Positions 51,841 to 59,801 of a stretch of 64,000 nt of DNA are shown here, in pieces. The position numbers and the translations under genes are program-made. The stretch's first letter is position 1, and the number at the start of each line of letters is the position of its first letter. The stretch spans positions 62,001-126,000 of the forward strand of contig NZ_LAIR01000003.1 in assembly GCF_001247745.1 (NCBI RefSeq), in the 5' to 3' direction. Origin of the DNA: Luteipulveratus halotolerans (GTDB lineage: Bacteria > Actinomycetota > Actinomycetes > Actinomycetales > Dermatophilaceae). The notes beneath the pieces were generated by a model that had not been told where the DNA came from, did not search any database, and worked only from the letters and a program-made list of their open reading frames with translations.

Positions 51841-53423
51841 GCCGTCCCCTCGACCTGCGCAAGGGTCGCCAACGGACGCGGCCAGGTCCCGTTCTGCGGC
51901 GCCAGCCAGCTGCGGTCGAAGCCGATCAGCTCGAGGTCCTCCAGCCAGGAGGGCAGGTTCCCGGTCGGAACCGCCCGACCGTCAGGGCCGGGTTCGTACA
52001 ACGTGTCGTGACCGACACCGTTGCGGCTGTCCTCGGAGGGGAAGACCTCCCAGATCTCGCGGACGTAGCGATGCTTCTTGCCGCCGACCGGGGTCTCGTC
52101 GCGGACGCCGAGGTTGACGATGAGTTGCACGTTCTCGGCGACCATCCTGTAGGCCAGCTCGCTGTCGACCTGAGGGCTCTTGATAGCGCAGGTGACCAGG
52201 CGTCCGATCGTGTCGCGGCACGACTTTGCGTGGATGGTGCACACGCTGCCCTTCGCAGTCTCCATTGCCTCGAACATCACGATGACCTCCGGACCGCGGA
52301 CCTCGCCGACCACGATGCGATCGACCGACTGTCGCAGCGACTTCTTGGCGATGTCCTGGAGAGTGATCTCGCCCTGTCCGTCCTCCCCGCCAGGGCGATA
52401 CTGCGCGGGCCACACCATCGGGTGGCGATCCTCACTCTTGTGAAGCGCCAGCTCGTACTCGGTTTCGATCGTTGCGAGGCCGACGGTCGGGTCGAGCTCG
52501 TGCAGCATGGCCCGCATGGCGGTGGTCTTGCCCGCGCTTGGCAGTCCGGAGACAACGACGCTCACACCGGCCCGGATGGCAGAGGCGAGGAACTCTTGTA
52601 CCGACGGCGAGAGCATGTCCAACTCGACCAGCTCTGCGAGGTCGCGGTCGGTGAAGCCCTGCCGCCGGATCGTCACGGTCGGCCACGGCAAGTAGAACGC
52701 CGCCGCGGATAGGCGATGGCCTTCCTTGCCCAGCGGCATGTCCAGGTCGGGCTGGGCGTAGTTGAACGGCCGCTCGCCGCCGACCGCATCACGGCCGAGC
52801 ATCCGCAGGTCCTCGATCAGCTCCTCGTCGGAGGCCGCCGCCGGCGGACCCTTGACCTTGCGCCCATCGCCGTAGACCAACCACACGTTGTGGCTACCGC
52901 GCACCAGGATGTCTTCTAGGCCCGGCTCGTCCAGGAACCGTTGCAACCGGCCGATGCCGAACAAGGAGTCGAGGATGGCTGAGGTGAGAGCGGACAGCTC
53001 ACGACGGGTGAAGGCGGGTTCTCCCTCAGCGACACGCTCTGACTGCACGATCGTCAGCTGCTCGTCGATCAGCTGACGCGCGGCGGCCTCATCGCGGCTG
53101 CGGTCCAGGCCGCGCGCCAGATGGAGATCCTCGTCGGGGTCGTTGAACTGCCCGTTGGCCGGAAGGACGCGATCTGAGATTTTCTCTCGCAGCACCCGGA
53201 CCAACGACCAATCGACGGCGTCCAACTCTGCACGCGTCGGGGCCTCCACCCGTCCGGTCGCCCGGCTCTCGGGGTCGAGGTCAGCCAGTGCGCGCAACGC
53301 TGGGCCACCTGCCGGGTGGTCAACATCGTCGTGGGTGTTGCCCGCAACCGCCACGCGGTGCGCAAACAGCGGAAGATCGGACGGGGTCCGTCCCGTGCGG
53401 CCGGCGAAGTCCTGCTCTGTCAT
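51837..53423 (-). CDS. cpaF: Pilus assembly ATPase CpaF/TadA
   Basis: 528 residues from the ATG at 53423 (ATGA overlap with the CpaE-like gene). An N-terminal extension and the N1 domain (LFGIGRLQRFLDEPGLEDIL) are followed by the secretion-ATPase core: Walker A GLPSAGKTT, the Asp-box stretch TIETEYELAL, Walker B VVGEVRGPEVI and the His box in CTIHAKSCRDTIGRL. It powers pilin polymerisation at the TadBC platform. Full length and all motifs are present. Confidence 0.93.
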   Translation of the reverse strand: MTEQDFAGRTGRTPSDLPLFAHRVAVAGNTHDDVDHPAGGPALRALADLDPESRATGRVEAPTRAELDAVDWSLVRVLREKISDRVLPANGQFNDPDEDLHLARGLDRSRDEAAARQLIDEQLTIVQSERVAEGEPAFTRRELSALTSAILDSLFGIGRLQRFLDEPGLEDILVRGSHNVWLVYGDGRKVKGPPAAASDEELIEDLRMLGRDAVGGERPFNYAQPDLDMPLGKEGHRLSAAAFYLPWPTVTIRRQGFTDRDLAELVELDMLSPSVQEFLASAIRAGVSVVVSGLPSAGKTTAMRAMLHELDPTVGLATIETEYELALHKSEDRHPMVWPAQYRPGGEDGQGEITLQDIAKKSLRQSVDRIVVGEVRGPEVIVMFEAMETAKGSVCTIHAKSCRDTIGRLVTCAIKSPQVDSELAYRMVAENVQLIVNLGVRDETPVGGKKHRYVREIWEVFPSEDSRNGVGHDTLYEPGPDGRAVPTGNLPSWLEDLELIGFDRSWLAPQNGTWPRPLATLAQVEGTA

Positions 53424-54211
53424 GCTCCTACTCCCAGGTCGTCGCGGTAGCTCTGCTCGTGCTCGCGCATCGCGTCCAGCGCATGGGTCACTGACCCGAC
53501 GTAGCTGGCGAATCGCCGCTTGTTCGGAGCCTTGGCACCCAGGTGATAGACCGCCGCATCTGTCGGCCGGTGCGGAATCCTGGCCACGACCGGGCTGGGC
53601 TGGAAGGGCGGGGCAATCTCCGTCACTGAAAACCCTTCGCGTGGCGGTTCGACCGCCACGACCGCGACCTTCGTGGTTTCGCCCACCTCGCCGATCCGCG
53701 CTCGGATGCTCGGAAGCACGATCGAGGTCGTGTTGATCCCCGGAAGGTGTGCCCAGGTGAACACAGCCACCGCGTCCGCTACGCGCAGCAGAGGCTGCGG
53801 TGCCGTCTTGCTCGACCAACGACCAAGGTCGATGAAGATGTCCTGGTCGGTGCCGTCGCTGATTCGCCGCAGCGCCGCGGCGAGCGGGTCCCAGAGATTC
53901 GCCAGCGCACCGGCCTGATCGGGTTCTGCGACGGCAGGCAGCACGTGGGCCGTATCAGACCCGGGGATTGGCATCGCCTGAGCCTGGATGTGCTCGATCA
54001 GACTCAGCCCAGCCGGTCGCATAGCCAGAGACAGCACCGAGCTCGTGTGCGCCCAGCGCGAGCGGAACGCGCCCGCGAGAACGGGTGAGCCGCCTGTAGC
54101 GTCAGCCTCAACCAGTAGCGCCCCCGGTGCCCCCGATTGCATGGCCCAGGCGACTGCAGTCGTGGTCACGCCCGGCGAGCCAGTGGCGCTGGTCATCACG
54201 AAGATCGACAT
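53420..54211 (-). CDS. CpaE/TadZ-like ParA-family protein
   Basis: 263 residues from the ATG at 54211, four bases after the CpaB-like stop. It starts MSIFVMTSATGSPGVTTTAV; the P-loop reads GSPGVTTT, with Val instead of the catalytic Lys. Downstream strands fit a MinD fold (ALLVEADATGGSPVLAG and IFIDLGRWSSK). CpaE/TadZ proteins localise the Tad machine at poles or sites of assembly. The missing Lys is common in some CpaE proteins. Confidence 0.85.
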   Translation of the reverse strand: MSIFVMTSATGSPGVTTTAVAWAMQSGAPGALLVEADATGGSPVLAGAFRSRWAHTSSVLSLAMRPAGLSLIEHIQAQAMPIPGSDTAHVLPAVAEPDQAGALANLWDPLAAALRRISDGTDQDIFIDLGRWSSKTAPQPLLRVADAVAVFTWAHLPGINTTSIVLPSIRARIGEVGETTKVAVVAVEPPREGFSVTEIAPPFQPSPVVARIPHRPTDAAVYHLGAKAPNKRRFASYVGSVTHALDAMREHEQSYRDDLGVGA

Positions 54212-54215
54212 CAGC

Positions 54216-54989
54216 TCACCGGCTCTCCGGCATCGGGTCCAGCACGAGCGCCATCGAGCCCAAGCTGGCGGCCGTGGCGACTGTCGGAGCGTCTTCCGTC
54301 GAGACACTGACATCAACCGTCGTGAGGCCGTCCTGGCTACTGCTCGTCCCGATCGCAACGATCTGCGCCCGCCATGTCTGACCGACCAACAGCCCCTTCG
54401 GTAGCGCGTTCGCCTGGGTGCCCTGTCCAGCACCGAGGACCAGGCGCACCTGCTGGCCGGCCGTCAGGCCGGCAGCGGGGCGCTGGCCAAGTTTCACCGC
54501 GATACCGACCGTGCTGCGCCCAGCGATCGGCCCGAACCGATCGGCCACCATCGCAGGGCTCACCAGGGTCCCGGCCGGAAGGTCTCCGGTGACGTAACGG
54601 CCAACCAGCGAGCCGATCTGCTCCTGGCTGACGCTGTTGAGACCCTTGCCGTTGGTCACCTGTTTGGTCGTGAGGTCCGACCGCTGCAGCGAGTCTCCCG
54701 CTTCCACGCTGTGCCGCAGCACCAAGACCGACTCGGGCTTCTCTCCCCGAGTCACCAAGGCACCACCGGCCAGGCCGCACACCACCATCAGCGCAACTCC
54801 GGCCGCAATCCGCGTCCGGCTTCTGCGAGTGCGGACCGACGGCGGCGTCGGCCTCAGGGGTGCCTTCTGCGCAGTATCAGCGGTCGCCACCACCGCGGGC
54901 TGCTTGGCCTGCTGCTCGGAGATCTTCGAGCCACCGCCCTTCGTCTCGGACGTCTTGGTGTCGTCAGTGACTACCCGGCGCGCCGTCAT
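54216..54989 (-). CDS. CpaB/RcpC-like SAF-domain protein
   Basis: 257 residues, ATG at 54989. A basic cytoplasmic part and a TM helix (about 60-80) are followed by an SAF domain (VLRHSVEAGDSLQRSDLTTK, then DLPAGTLVSPAMV) of the type found in CpaB/RcpC and flagellar FlgA. It acts outside the membrane in Flp pilus assembly. It is the first full gene of the Tad operon, coupled to an upstream 18-codon leader ORF. Confidence 0.85.
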   Translation of the reverse strand: MTARRVVTDDTKTSETKGGGSKISEQQAKQPAVVATADTAQKAPLRPTPPSVRTRRSRTRIAAGVALMVVCGLAGGALVTRGEKPESVLVLRHSVEAGDSLQRSDLTTKQVTNGKGLNSVSQEQIGSLVGRYVTGDLPAGTLVSPAMVADRFGPIAGRSTVGIAVKLGQRPAAGLTAGQQVRLVLGAGQGTQANALPKGLLVGQTWRAQIVAIGTSSSQDGLTTVDVSVSTEDAPTVATAASLGSMALVLDPMPESR

Positions 54990-55042
54990 CGGCGTGCACC
55001 TCCTCGAGCGGCCTCGTGGACCGCCGTGCTGTTCGTCGTCAT
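54986..55042 (-). CDS. 18-codon leader ORF before the Tad operon
   Basis: ATG at 55042 follows AAAGGAGATCTGAG, an excellent ribosome site. The short product (MTTNSTAVHEAARGGARR) ends in TGA overlapping the CpaB-like ATG, whose own AGGAGG lies inside the leader. The arrangement suggests translational coupling or attenuation of the pilus operon. Confidence 0.45.
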   Translation of the reverse strand: MTTNSTAVHEAARGGARR

Positions 55043-55168
55043 CTCAGATCTCCTTTGCCCTTCCGCATCCAGAAGGCCTTGGCCCCCCTCAAGCGGTCGC
55101 GTCCTAGTTGGAACGATACACATGCACTAGTGCTTATGGACCGCTCGTCCACAGCCGCCCTGCAGGCT

Positions 55169-55540
55169 CTACGCCGGCAGGGCTTCCCCACCCAGTCGCG
55201 CGGCCAGCGCCTCCCCGTGCTCGGCTAGCAGGGTAAGTCGGTGCCACTCGTCGAGCTGGTCGACAGAGATCACCTCGGCCTGCTCGATCCTGCACAGGCG
55301 CACCCGCCATACCCGCACGACCGCGGCTAGAGCCTGCACGAGGCCTTCTGGACGGACCCCGCGCAATCGAACCCAGCCCTGGTCAACGACCACGGCGAGA
55401 CCTCGACCTGCACCCGCCACTCCCCCGGTCAGCCGGACGACTTCTTCCACCGTGCGCCCGTAGCAGCCTGGCCACACAGGGACCTCGACAACGTCTCGGT
55501 CGCCACCGATCGACCCATCCACATCCCCGCTCATACCCAT
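55169..55540 (-). CDS. Hypothetical small protein
   Basis: 123 residues, GC-rich codon use, ATG at 55540 (another Met two codons in). Val/Gly/Leu-rich with a possible beta-alpha fold (AGRGLAVVVDQGWVRLRG), two Cys residues and a helical C-terminus (DQLDEWHRLTLLAEHGEAL). It lies just upstream of the Tad operon in the same direction. No family is recognised. Confidence 0.5.
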   Translation of the reverse strand: MGMSGDVDGSIGGDRDVVEVPVWPGCYGRTVEEVVRLTGGVAGAGRGLAVVVDQGWVRLRGVRPEGLVQALAAVVRVWRVRLCRIEQAEVISVDQLDEWHRLTLLAEHGEALAARLGGEALPA

Positions 55541-55577
55541 CGGACAACTCCGGTGGCCGATGCCTTAGGCGTGAGAA

Positions 55578-55773
55578 CCCGGACGGCGAGTCTTCGAGCG
55601 CAGGGGGGACGCGAGCCCCGCCGTCCGGGAGTTGAACTGGGGTGGAGGCCAGGCATGTGGGCCTGCCGAGGCCTCCACCCCGAGAGCGTCGAACCAGTCA
55701 TCGGGTACCCGGATCCGAGCTCTCTGCACCCGTAATCCCCTACGGGTGCCGCATGGCGCGGCGCTGCCGCGCC
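55578..55773. ncRNA. Cluster of strong hairpins, candidate structured RNA
   Basis: Four perfect stems occur in 196 bases: 11 bp (55578-55588 with 55619-55629), 12 bp (55639-55650 with 55670-55681, enclosing an AGGC/GCCT inner stem), 9 bp (55726-55734 with 55741-55749) and 8 bp (55755-55762 with 55766-55773); GGGTACCC adds a small palindrome at about 55703-55710. There is no ORF of credible composition across it. It is not a tRNA. It could be a regulatory RNA, a long leader, or a replication or transfer origin. Confidence 0.45.
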
Positions 55774-55816
55774 GATCAAGTCACATCGTCCTGAGTGCCC
55801 CACCACTCGCCCCTAT

Positions 55817-55834
55817 CTGTTCGGATACGAACAG
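55817..55834. promoter_or_regulatory. Operator 1 for the HTH gene
   Basis: CTGTTCG (55817-55823) and CGAACAG (55828-55834) around GATA. It shares the TGTTCG-N4-CGAACA core with the site at 55895-55910. Confidence 0.6.
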
Positions 55835-55894
55835 GTACGAGTGTTCAGCGGGCGAAGTCAGCGGAGGGAATGACTTCGGTCAGGACTTGGTAAA

Positions 55895-55910
55895 TGTTCG
55901 AATGCGAACA
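55895..55910. promoter_or_regulatory. Operator 2 for the HTH gene
   Basis: TGTTCG (55895-55900) and CGAACA (55905-55910) around AATG. A third half site, CTGTTCG, follows at 55927-55933, just upstream of the start codon at 55951. The paired sites suggest cooperative autorepression. Confidence 0.6.
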
Positions 55911-55950
55911 CCTGAACTCTGTTGCTCTGTTCGCCCGCTACAGTTCGGCC

Positions 55951-56325
55951 ATGCCGGCCACGTTCCAAGACGGGAAGACGGGCGAACGACTGAATCGCCT
56001 CTTCCACACCGTCGTCATCGAGTCGGCGACGAAGGGTGTTGAGACCCTTAGCCCGAACCGGCTGGCGGCGGAGATGGCCGATCGCGGCTACGCCTACGGC
56101 GGCTCGACCTTGCGCAAGGTCCGCAACGGCGATCACGATCCGCCGGGCCGCGCGCTACTGGGAATCTGTATCACCGTCAGCGAGCTCACCGGCATCGAGG
56201 TAACGCCGGACTACTTCTTCGTAGCCGAGACGGCTACCCGTGTCGAGTCTGAGCTGGATGCGCGCAAGCGCGCGATCGAGGAGAGGCTACGCGGGCGCGA
56301 CCTGACGCCGCCGGGCGACGGGTGA
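55951..56325 (+). CDS. XRE-like HTH protein, probable repressor
   Basis: 124 residues from the ATG at 55951; an ATG at 55894 is in frame but lies in operator 2. A helical domain with LSPNRLAAEMADRGYAYGGSTL and KVRNGDHDPPGRALL matches the lambda-repressor-type HTH used by small actinobacterial regulators of conjugation or ESX genes. The C-terminus is a charged helix. It converges with the MFS gene and overlaps its end by 39 bases. Confidence 0.75.
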   Translation: MPATFQDGKTGERLNRLFHTVVIESATKGVETLSPNRLAAEMADRGYAYGGSTLRKVRNGDHDPPGRALLGICITVSELTGIEVTPDYFFVAETATRVESELDARKRAIEERLRGRDLTPPGDG

Positions 56326-57495
56326 CACGAACACGATCGCCGCGGCGACAGCGAGTGTCACGGCAGTGGTGACGCCGGCAGTGGCTACCGATGTGACGCC
56401 GGCGAGCCAGCCATACAAGGCATAGCCAACCGGCTGCAGGCCGGCAATCGACATCGTCACCATGCTCATGACCCTGCCCATGTACTCAGGGGGCGTCTCT
56501 GTCTTGATGTCGCCCATCATCAGCGCGGCGCCGGCCCCGAAGAACGCACCCATCAACGCTGCAAAGCCACAAACGATCAGCGGCGCGCCCGCGACGGCCA
56601 TCCCTGCCAGGCCAACGCAACCACCAAGGACGAACATCAGCGACCACCGCAGCCCGTGCGCAACGTAGCGGCGGCCGACGGCGATGAAGCCCGCACCGAT
56701 GAGACTCCCGACGAAGAAACCGACGTAGCCGAGCCCGTACTGACCGGCCGACCAGTTGTTGTCTCGACCCGTCAAGGCGACGCCAGTCACTAGAGGCGCC
56801 AGAGTGAGGCCATTGACGATCGCGAACAGGGCCAGCAGTGTCGCGAGCTGAGGTCGACCAAGGGCGTAGCTGAATCCCGCACGCACCATCTCAAGCAGCT
56901 GACCGTCCACTCTGGCAGGTGACCGCAGCCCGCGACGGTGAAGTGCAACTACCGAAACGAGGGCCAAGCCGAGGACCGCAGCGCCGGTCACCGCAGCCGC
57001 CGAGGCGCCCTGCCACCCGATCAGAACAGCGGCGATCGGAGTCGCGGCCGCCGTGGCGGTCTTGTTGATCCACGACAAAACACCTTGGAATGACCTCAGA
57101 TGTTCGCGGTCAACTACGAGCGTCCCAGCACTCTCCATCGCAGGCAGGTGTACGCCGTCCGCGAAGCCGAACGCCAGCGCGACTCCGGTCAGAGCCCAGC
57201 TCGACAGCGGTGACGCGGTCAGCACCCAGCCGAACGCCAGCATGAGCACGACACGCGCGGCAAGGCTCCAGATCGCCGCCTCTACGACGCCGGCGCGGTC
57301 GGCGACAGCCCCGCCGAACACTGTCACGACCGCCCGGCTCAACGTGCCGACCGTCATGATCAGACCGAACGACAGCGCGCTACCTGAGTGCGCGGCCGCC
57401 CAGGCCAAGATCACGTAGAAGAACTGATCAGCACCCCGATCAGCGCCGTGCCCGGCGAGGAACACTCGGGACGTCGGGTTATTCCAGGACCTCAC
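56287..57495 (-). CDS. MFS exporter
   Basis: 402 residues from the GTG at 57495, which overlaps the regulator's last codons; an ATG at 57537 would extend it by 14 codons. About 12 TM helices. The loop 2-3 motif reads GGAVADRAGVVEA, as in drug exporters of the MFS (MefA/DHA3-like). The substrate is unknown; macrolide or other drug efflux is plausible. It is in an operon with the ArsR-like regulator. Confidence 0.88.
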   Translation of the reverse strand: MRSWNNPTSRVFLAGHGADRGADQFFYVILAWAAAHSGSALSFGLIMTVGTLSRAVVTVFGGAVADRAGVVEAAIWSLAARVVLMLAFGWVLTASPLSSWALTGVALAFGFADGVHLPAMESAGTLVVDREHLRSFQGVLSWINKTATAAATPIAAVLIGWQGASAAAVTGAAVLGLALVSVVALHRRGLRSPARVDGQLLEMVRAGFSYALGRPQLATLLALFAIVNGLTLAPLVTGVALTGRDNNWSAGQYGLGYVGFFVGSLIGAGFIAVGRRYVAHGLRWSLMFVLGGCVGLAGMAVAGAPLIVCGFAALMGAFFGAGAALMMGDIKTETPPEYMGRVMSMVTMSIAGLQPVGYALYGWLAGVTSVATAGVTTAVTLAVAAAIVFVSPVARRRQVAPA

Positions 57496-58120
57496 GTGCC
57501 TTGTCCCCCTGCTCTCGAGCGCCAGGCTCATAACCACGGATACGGAACGGCATCGCGCTGAACGTCACCGCGACGACCTGCCGGTCCTCGCCGCCCTCCC
57601 CGTCCTTGCTGGCCGCTGCTTGGTGTCGCTTGACCACAGTGGCAATCTCGCGCTCAAGCGCCGCAACTTGCTGTGGAGTCATCTCAACCGGCCAGTACAT
57701 ATTGGACGCCGACTCAGTCCACGCGGGGCTCCAGCGCCCAGCGCGACGTTCCGCTAGGAACTCGCGGCGCCGATCCTCCTTCAGCTGCTCGTTGACCATC
57801 TCCATCGAGCCCTGCGCTAGATACCTCTGAGGGTCCGACTTCTGCAGGTTCCGAGGCCAGCTCCACTCGACCCGCATCGGAAGAGCTTCCCAGCGGCGCT
57901 CATGCCCCTTGCCCCCAAGAAACTTCACGAGCGCGGCGTTCTCGAGGACCTCGAGCTGCTGCTTCAAGCCCCCTCGTGCTTCTGGGGCCAACGATCTCGA
58001 CAGGAGGCCGAATGTCGACGAGCCGATGATGTACAGCGTCTCGTACAGCTTCCATCGCACAGGATCGGCCAGTGCCGCGGCTTGGACGGTCCCCAGATCG
58101 CTGGAGTCTTCCTCGGGCAT
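57479..58120 (-). CDS. ArsR-like winged-helix regulator of the MFS gene
   Basis: 213 residues, ATG at 58120. The N-terminal winged HTH has LADPVRWKLYETLYIIG, followed by a recognition region and wing (GGLKQQLEVLENAALVKFLGG) and a long C-terminal helical part. The family often regulates an adjacent MFS exporter. The stop overlaps the exporter start. Confidence 0.82.
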   Translation of the reverse strand: MPEEDSSDLGTVQAAALADPVRWKLYETLYIIGSSTFGLLSRSLAPEARGGLKQQLEVLENAALVKFLGGKGHERRWEALPMRVEWSWPRNLQKSDPQRYLAQGSMEMVNEQLKEDRRREFLAERRAGRWSPAWTESASNMYWPVEMTPQQVAALEREIATVVKRHQAAASKDGEGGEDRQVVAVTFSAMPFRIRGYEPGAREQGDKAREVLE

Positions 58121-58220
58121 GCCCGCAACCCTAAGTCGGCCTGGGCCGATCCGGTGGCCTCGTCACCTGCGGAACTTCTACACTTGGCGCATCCGCCGTT
58201 CCGATGCCCAGGAGGACGAC

Positions 58221-58334
58221 ATGAAGAAGGTCGCCGCTGTAGTCGCCCTTGGTGTCGCAGTCATGTTTTCGGCACCCGCCGCGCCCGCCCAGGCTGCGCA
58301 CGTGGTTCCGATGACTAACTGCTCGTTCTGCTAG
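58221..58334 (+). CDS. Secreted 37-residue peptide with C-terminal CSFC
   Basis: ATG at 58221 with AGGAGG 5 bases upstream. A clean signal peptide (MKKVAAVVALGVAVMFSAP...) ends in AQA at residue 25, leaving a 12-residue mature peptide, AHVVPMTNCSFC. A perfect 15-bp terminator begins 20 bases after the stop, so this is a stand-alone gene. It is divergent from the MFS regulator and convergent with a double-HTH regulator. The two cysteines could form a small ring or receive modification. A signal peptide for cell-cell communication is a hypothesis; no family is recognised. Confidence 0.65.
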   Translation: MKKVAAVVALGVAVMFSAPAAPAQAAHVVPMTNCSFC

Positions 58335-58353
58335 CGCAACTACACCACACATC

Positions 58354-58389
58354 GAAGACGGCTGGCGCTTGACCGCGCCAGCCGTCTTC
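58354..58389. terminator. Perfect 15-bp hairpin terminator
   Basis: GAAGACGGCTGGCGC (58354-58368) pairs with GCGCCAGCCGTCTTC (58375-58389) around TTGACC. It lies between the convergent peptide gene and HTH gene and can serve both. Confidence 0.85.
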
Positions 58390-58404
58390 CAGCTCCGGAA
58401 GACG

Positions 58405-58845
58405 TCAGGCCGAGTCACGGCGACGGCGAGACTCATCGAGCGCATCACGGAGCACGTCCATGCTCACACCCAGCACACCAGCGAGGTGTCTTCGCACTCG
58501 CTCTGAAGGCATGCTTCTGAATGCGCCGGCCTCCCAACGCAGGTAGGTCGCCGGCGCGACGTGCGCCCGCCTCGCCGCCTCACGCGAACCGTAGCCAGCC
58601 TCCAGCCGTAACCGGCGGAGGTCTGGCCGGTCATCGGCAGCCAGTAGGTCGCTGATCCGTACGTCGAGAGCACGAGCTAGTCGCCCCACCATCGCTGCTC
58701 GCGGCGTGGACGTGCCGAGCTCCCAACGGGATACCCGTTCACCCCCGGCGACCCCGATGAGATGAGCGAGCTGATGCTGGGTGAGACCAGCTCCCTCGCG
58801 GGCGGCGCGCAGCGCATCCGGGCGAAACGCTGGCTGACTGTGCAC
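58405..58845 (-). CDS. Double-HTH XRE regulator
   Basis: 146 residues. The first XRE HTH is at about 12-67 (GAGLTQHQLAHLIGVAGGERVSRW) and a second HTH-like unit at about 75-130 (LRLEAGYGSREAARRAHVAPATYLRWE). It has no effector domain, so it is a pure DNA-binding protein. It converges on the secreted-peptide gene across the shared terminator. Whether it responds to that peptide is unknown. Confidence 0.8.
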   Translation of the reverse strand: MHSQPAFRPDALRAAREGAGLTQHQLAHLIGVAGGERVSRWELGTSTPRAAMVGRLARALDVRISDLLAADDRPDLRRLRLEAGYGSREAARRAHVAPATYLRWEAGAFRSMPSERVRRHLAGVLGVSMDVLRDALDESRRRRDSA

Positions 58846-59144
58846 TCAGGAACCCTACGGTGCGTCGGCCAACCTTCCGGCAGAAGGTGTGGCCTCGCGT
58901 CGCCGGCGACGGCGCTCCGCTCGCGGACGAGCGCCGCGCGGGTGATCCGCCGGGGTCGCCCATCTCCCGTTCCGGTCGAAGTGTTGGAAGGTCGAACCGG
59001 CGCACGAGCTGGAGGCAGCAGGGACCCCAGCCGATCTCGACAAGGGCACCTGAGACTTAGTGGTCACGTCAGCGCCTGCGATGAGGTCCGCGTCGCGCGG
59101 GTTGGCCTTGCGCACGTTGTTGATCGTGCGGGCAACGGGCCGAG
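58846..59144. other. Gap of about 300 bases, no confident gene
   Basis: A long plus-strand frame crosses it, but the translation has random composition and would also run antisense through the SRAP remnant. Promoters for the double-HTH gene should lie at its left end. Confidence 0.4.
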
Positions 59145-59370
59145 TCAGCAGACCAGCAGCGACCCGCTCGGACGTGGCAGCAGCATCCCAAGCATGTCCT
59201 CCCTGTCGGTGGTGCTGAGCTCACCGGGTCGGATCCACGCCTGCCACGCCGGCTCGTCGAGGAACACCGGCATCCGGTCATGCACGTCGCCGGCCGCGTC
59301 GACGCCGGTGCGGGTCAGTCAGCACCGTGAACGTCATGCGCCACTCCCCCGCGGCACCCTTGTCGAACGC
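59145..59370 (-). pseudogene. Broken SRAP (HMCES/YedK-type) gene remnant
   Basis: The minus strand encodes the SRAP hallmark VHDRMPVFLDEPAWQAW and, in another frame, the preceding strand EWRMTFTVLT; a one-base insertion near 59316 separates them. The stop is at 59147-59145. The N-terminal part with the catalytic Cys2 is absent. SRAP proteins protect abasic sites; this copy cannot. Confidence 0.65.
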
Positions 59371-59404
59371 GAACCGACCAGCCGCGGACAGCAGCTCGGC
59401 CGCG

Positions 59405-59619
59405 ACGCTGCACAACGCGAGATCGGCTACCGGCTGCTGGGCCGGCTCGCGTCCTCACCGCTCGCGGCCGAGGACGACCGGGCCCTGGCGGACGACATCC
59501 TCACGACCGTGCTCGAGCAGGGCGACGTCGAGGGTGCTCAGTGGTCCGGAACGGACCTGGACCTGGTGACGTTCATCCAGGATGATGAAGTGAGCGAAGG
59601 AGGCACCACCGATGACTGA
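59405..59619 (+). CDS. Partial or start-less ORF with acidic tail
   Basis: The last 70 or so codons of a long frame look protein-like (EIGYRLLGRLASSPL, then GTDLDLVTFIQDDEVSEGG), but no good start codon is visible and the upstream part overlaps the SRAP remnant. It is probably the 3' part of a gene truncated by rearrangement. Its stop overlaps the start of the next small gene by 8 bases. Confidence 0.4.
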
Positions 59620-59770
59620 CATCGTGCGCGTCACATCCGAGCAGGTCGCAGCGGCCCGCGGCCTGATCGACCTGCGGGGACGCGACAACGTGCCCGCCTG
59701 GTACCTCAAGATCGCCAACGCCAAGCCTTCCCGCGCCGCTCACACCGCATCCGCTCAGCGCGCCGGCTAG
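59612..59770 (+). CDS. Hypothetical small protein (52 aa)
   Basis: ATG at 59612 inside the end of the previous frame, with GAAGGAGG upstream. The product starts MTDIVRVTSEQVAAARGLID and has RGRDNVPAWYLKIANA in the centre. Sensible composition and a good ribosome site support it. No family is recognised. Confidence 0.55.
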   Translation: MTDIVRVTSEQVAAARGLIDLRGRDNVPAWYLKIANAKPSRAAHTASAQRAG

Positions 59771-59801
59771 AACCCACGCGCACCGTCTCGGTGACCCGTT
59801 T

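Noticed and set aside
55578..55773. tRNA or tmRNA
   Set aside because: No cloverleaf, no T-loop with matching stem, no CCA end.
55817..55910. LexA (SOS) boxes
   Set aside because: The sites are GTTCG-N4-CGAAC, not the actinobacterial LexA pattern CGAAC-N4-GTTCG.
58762..59619. A 285-codon plus-strand ORF as one gene
   Set aside because: Its first 200 codons overlap the double-HTH gene and the SRAP remnant in antisense and have random composition; only the last 70 codons look real.
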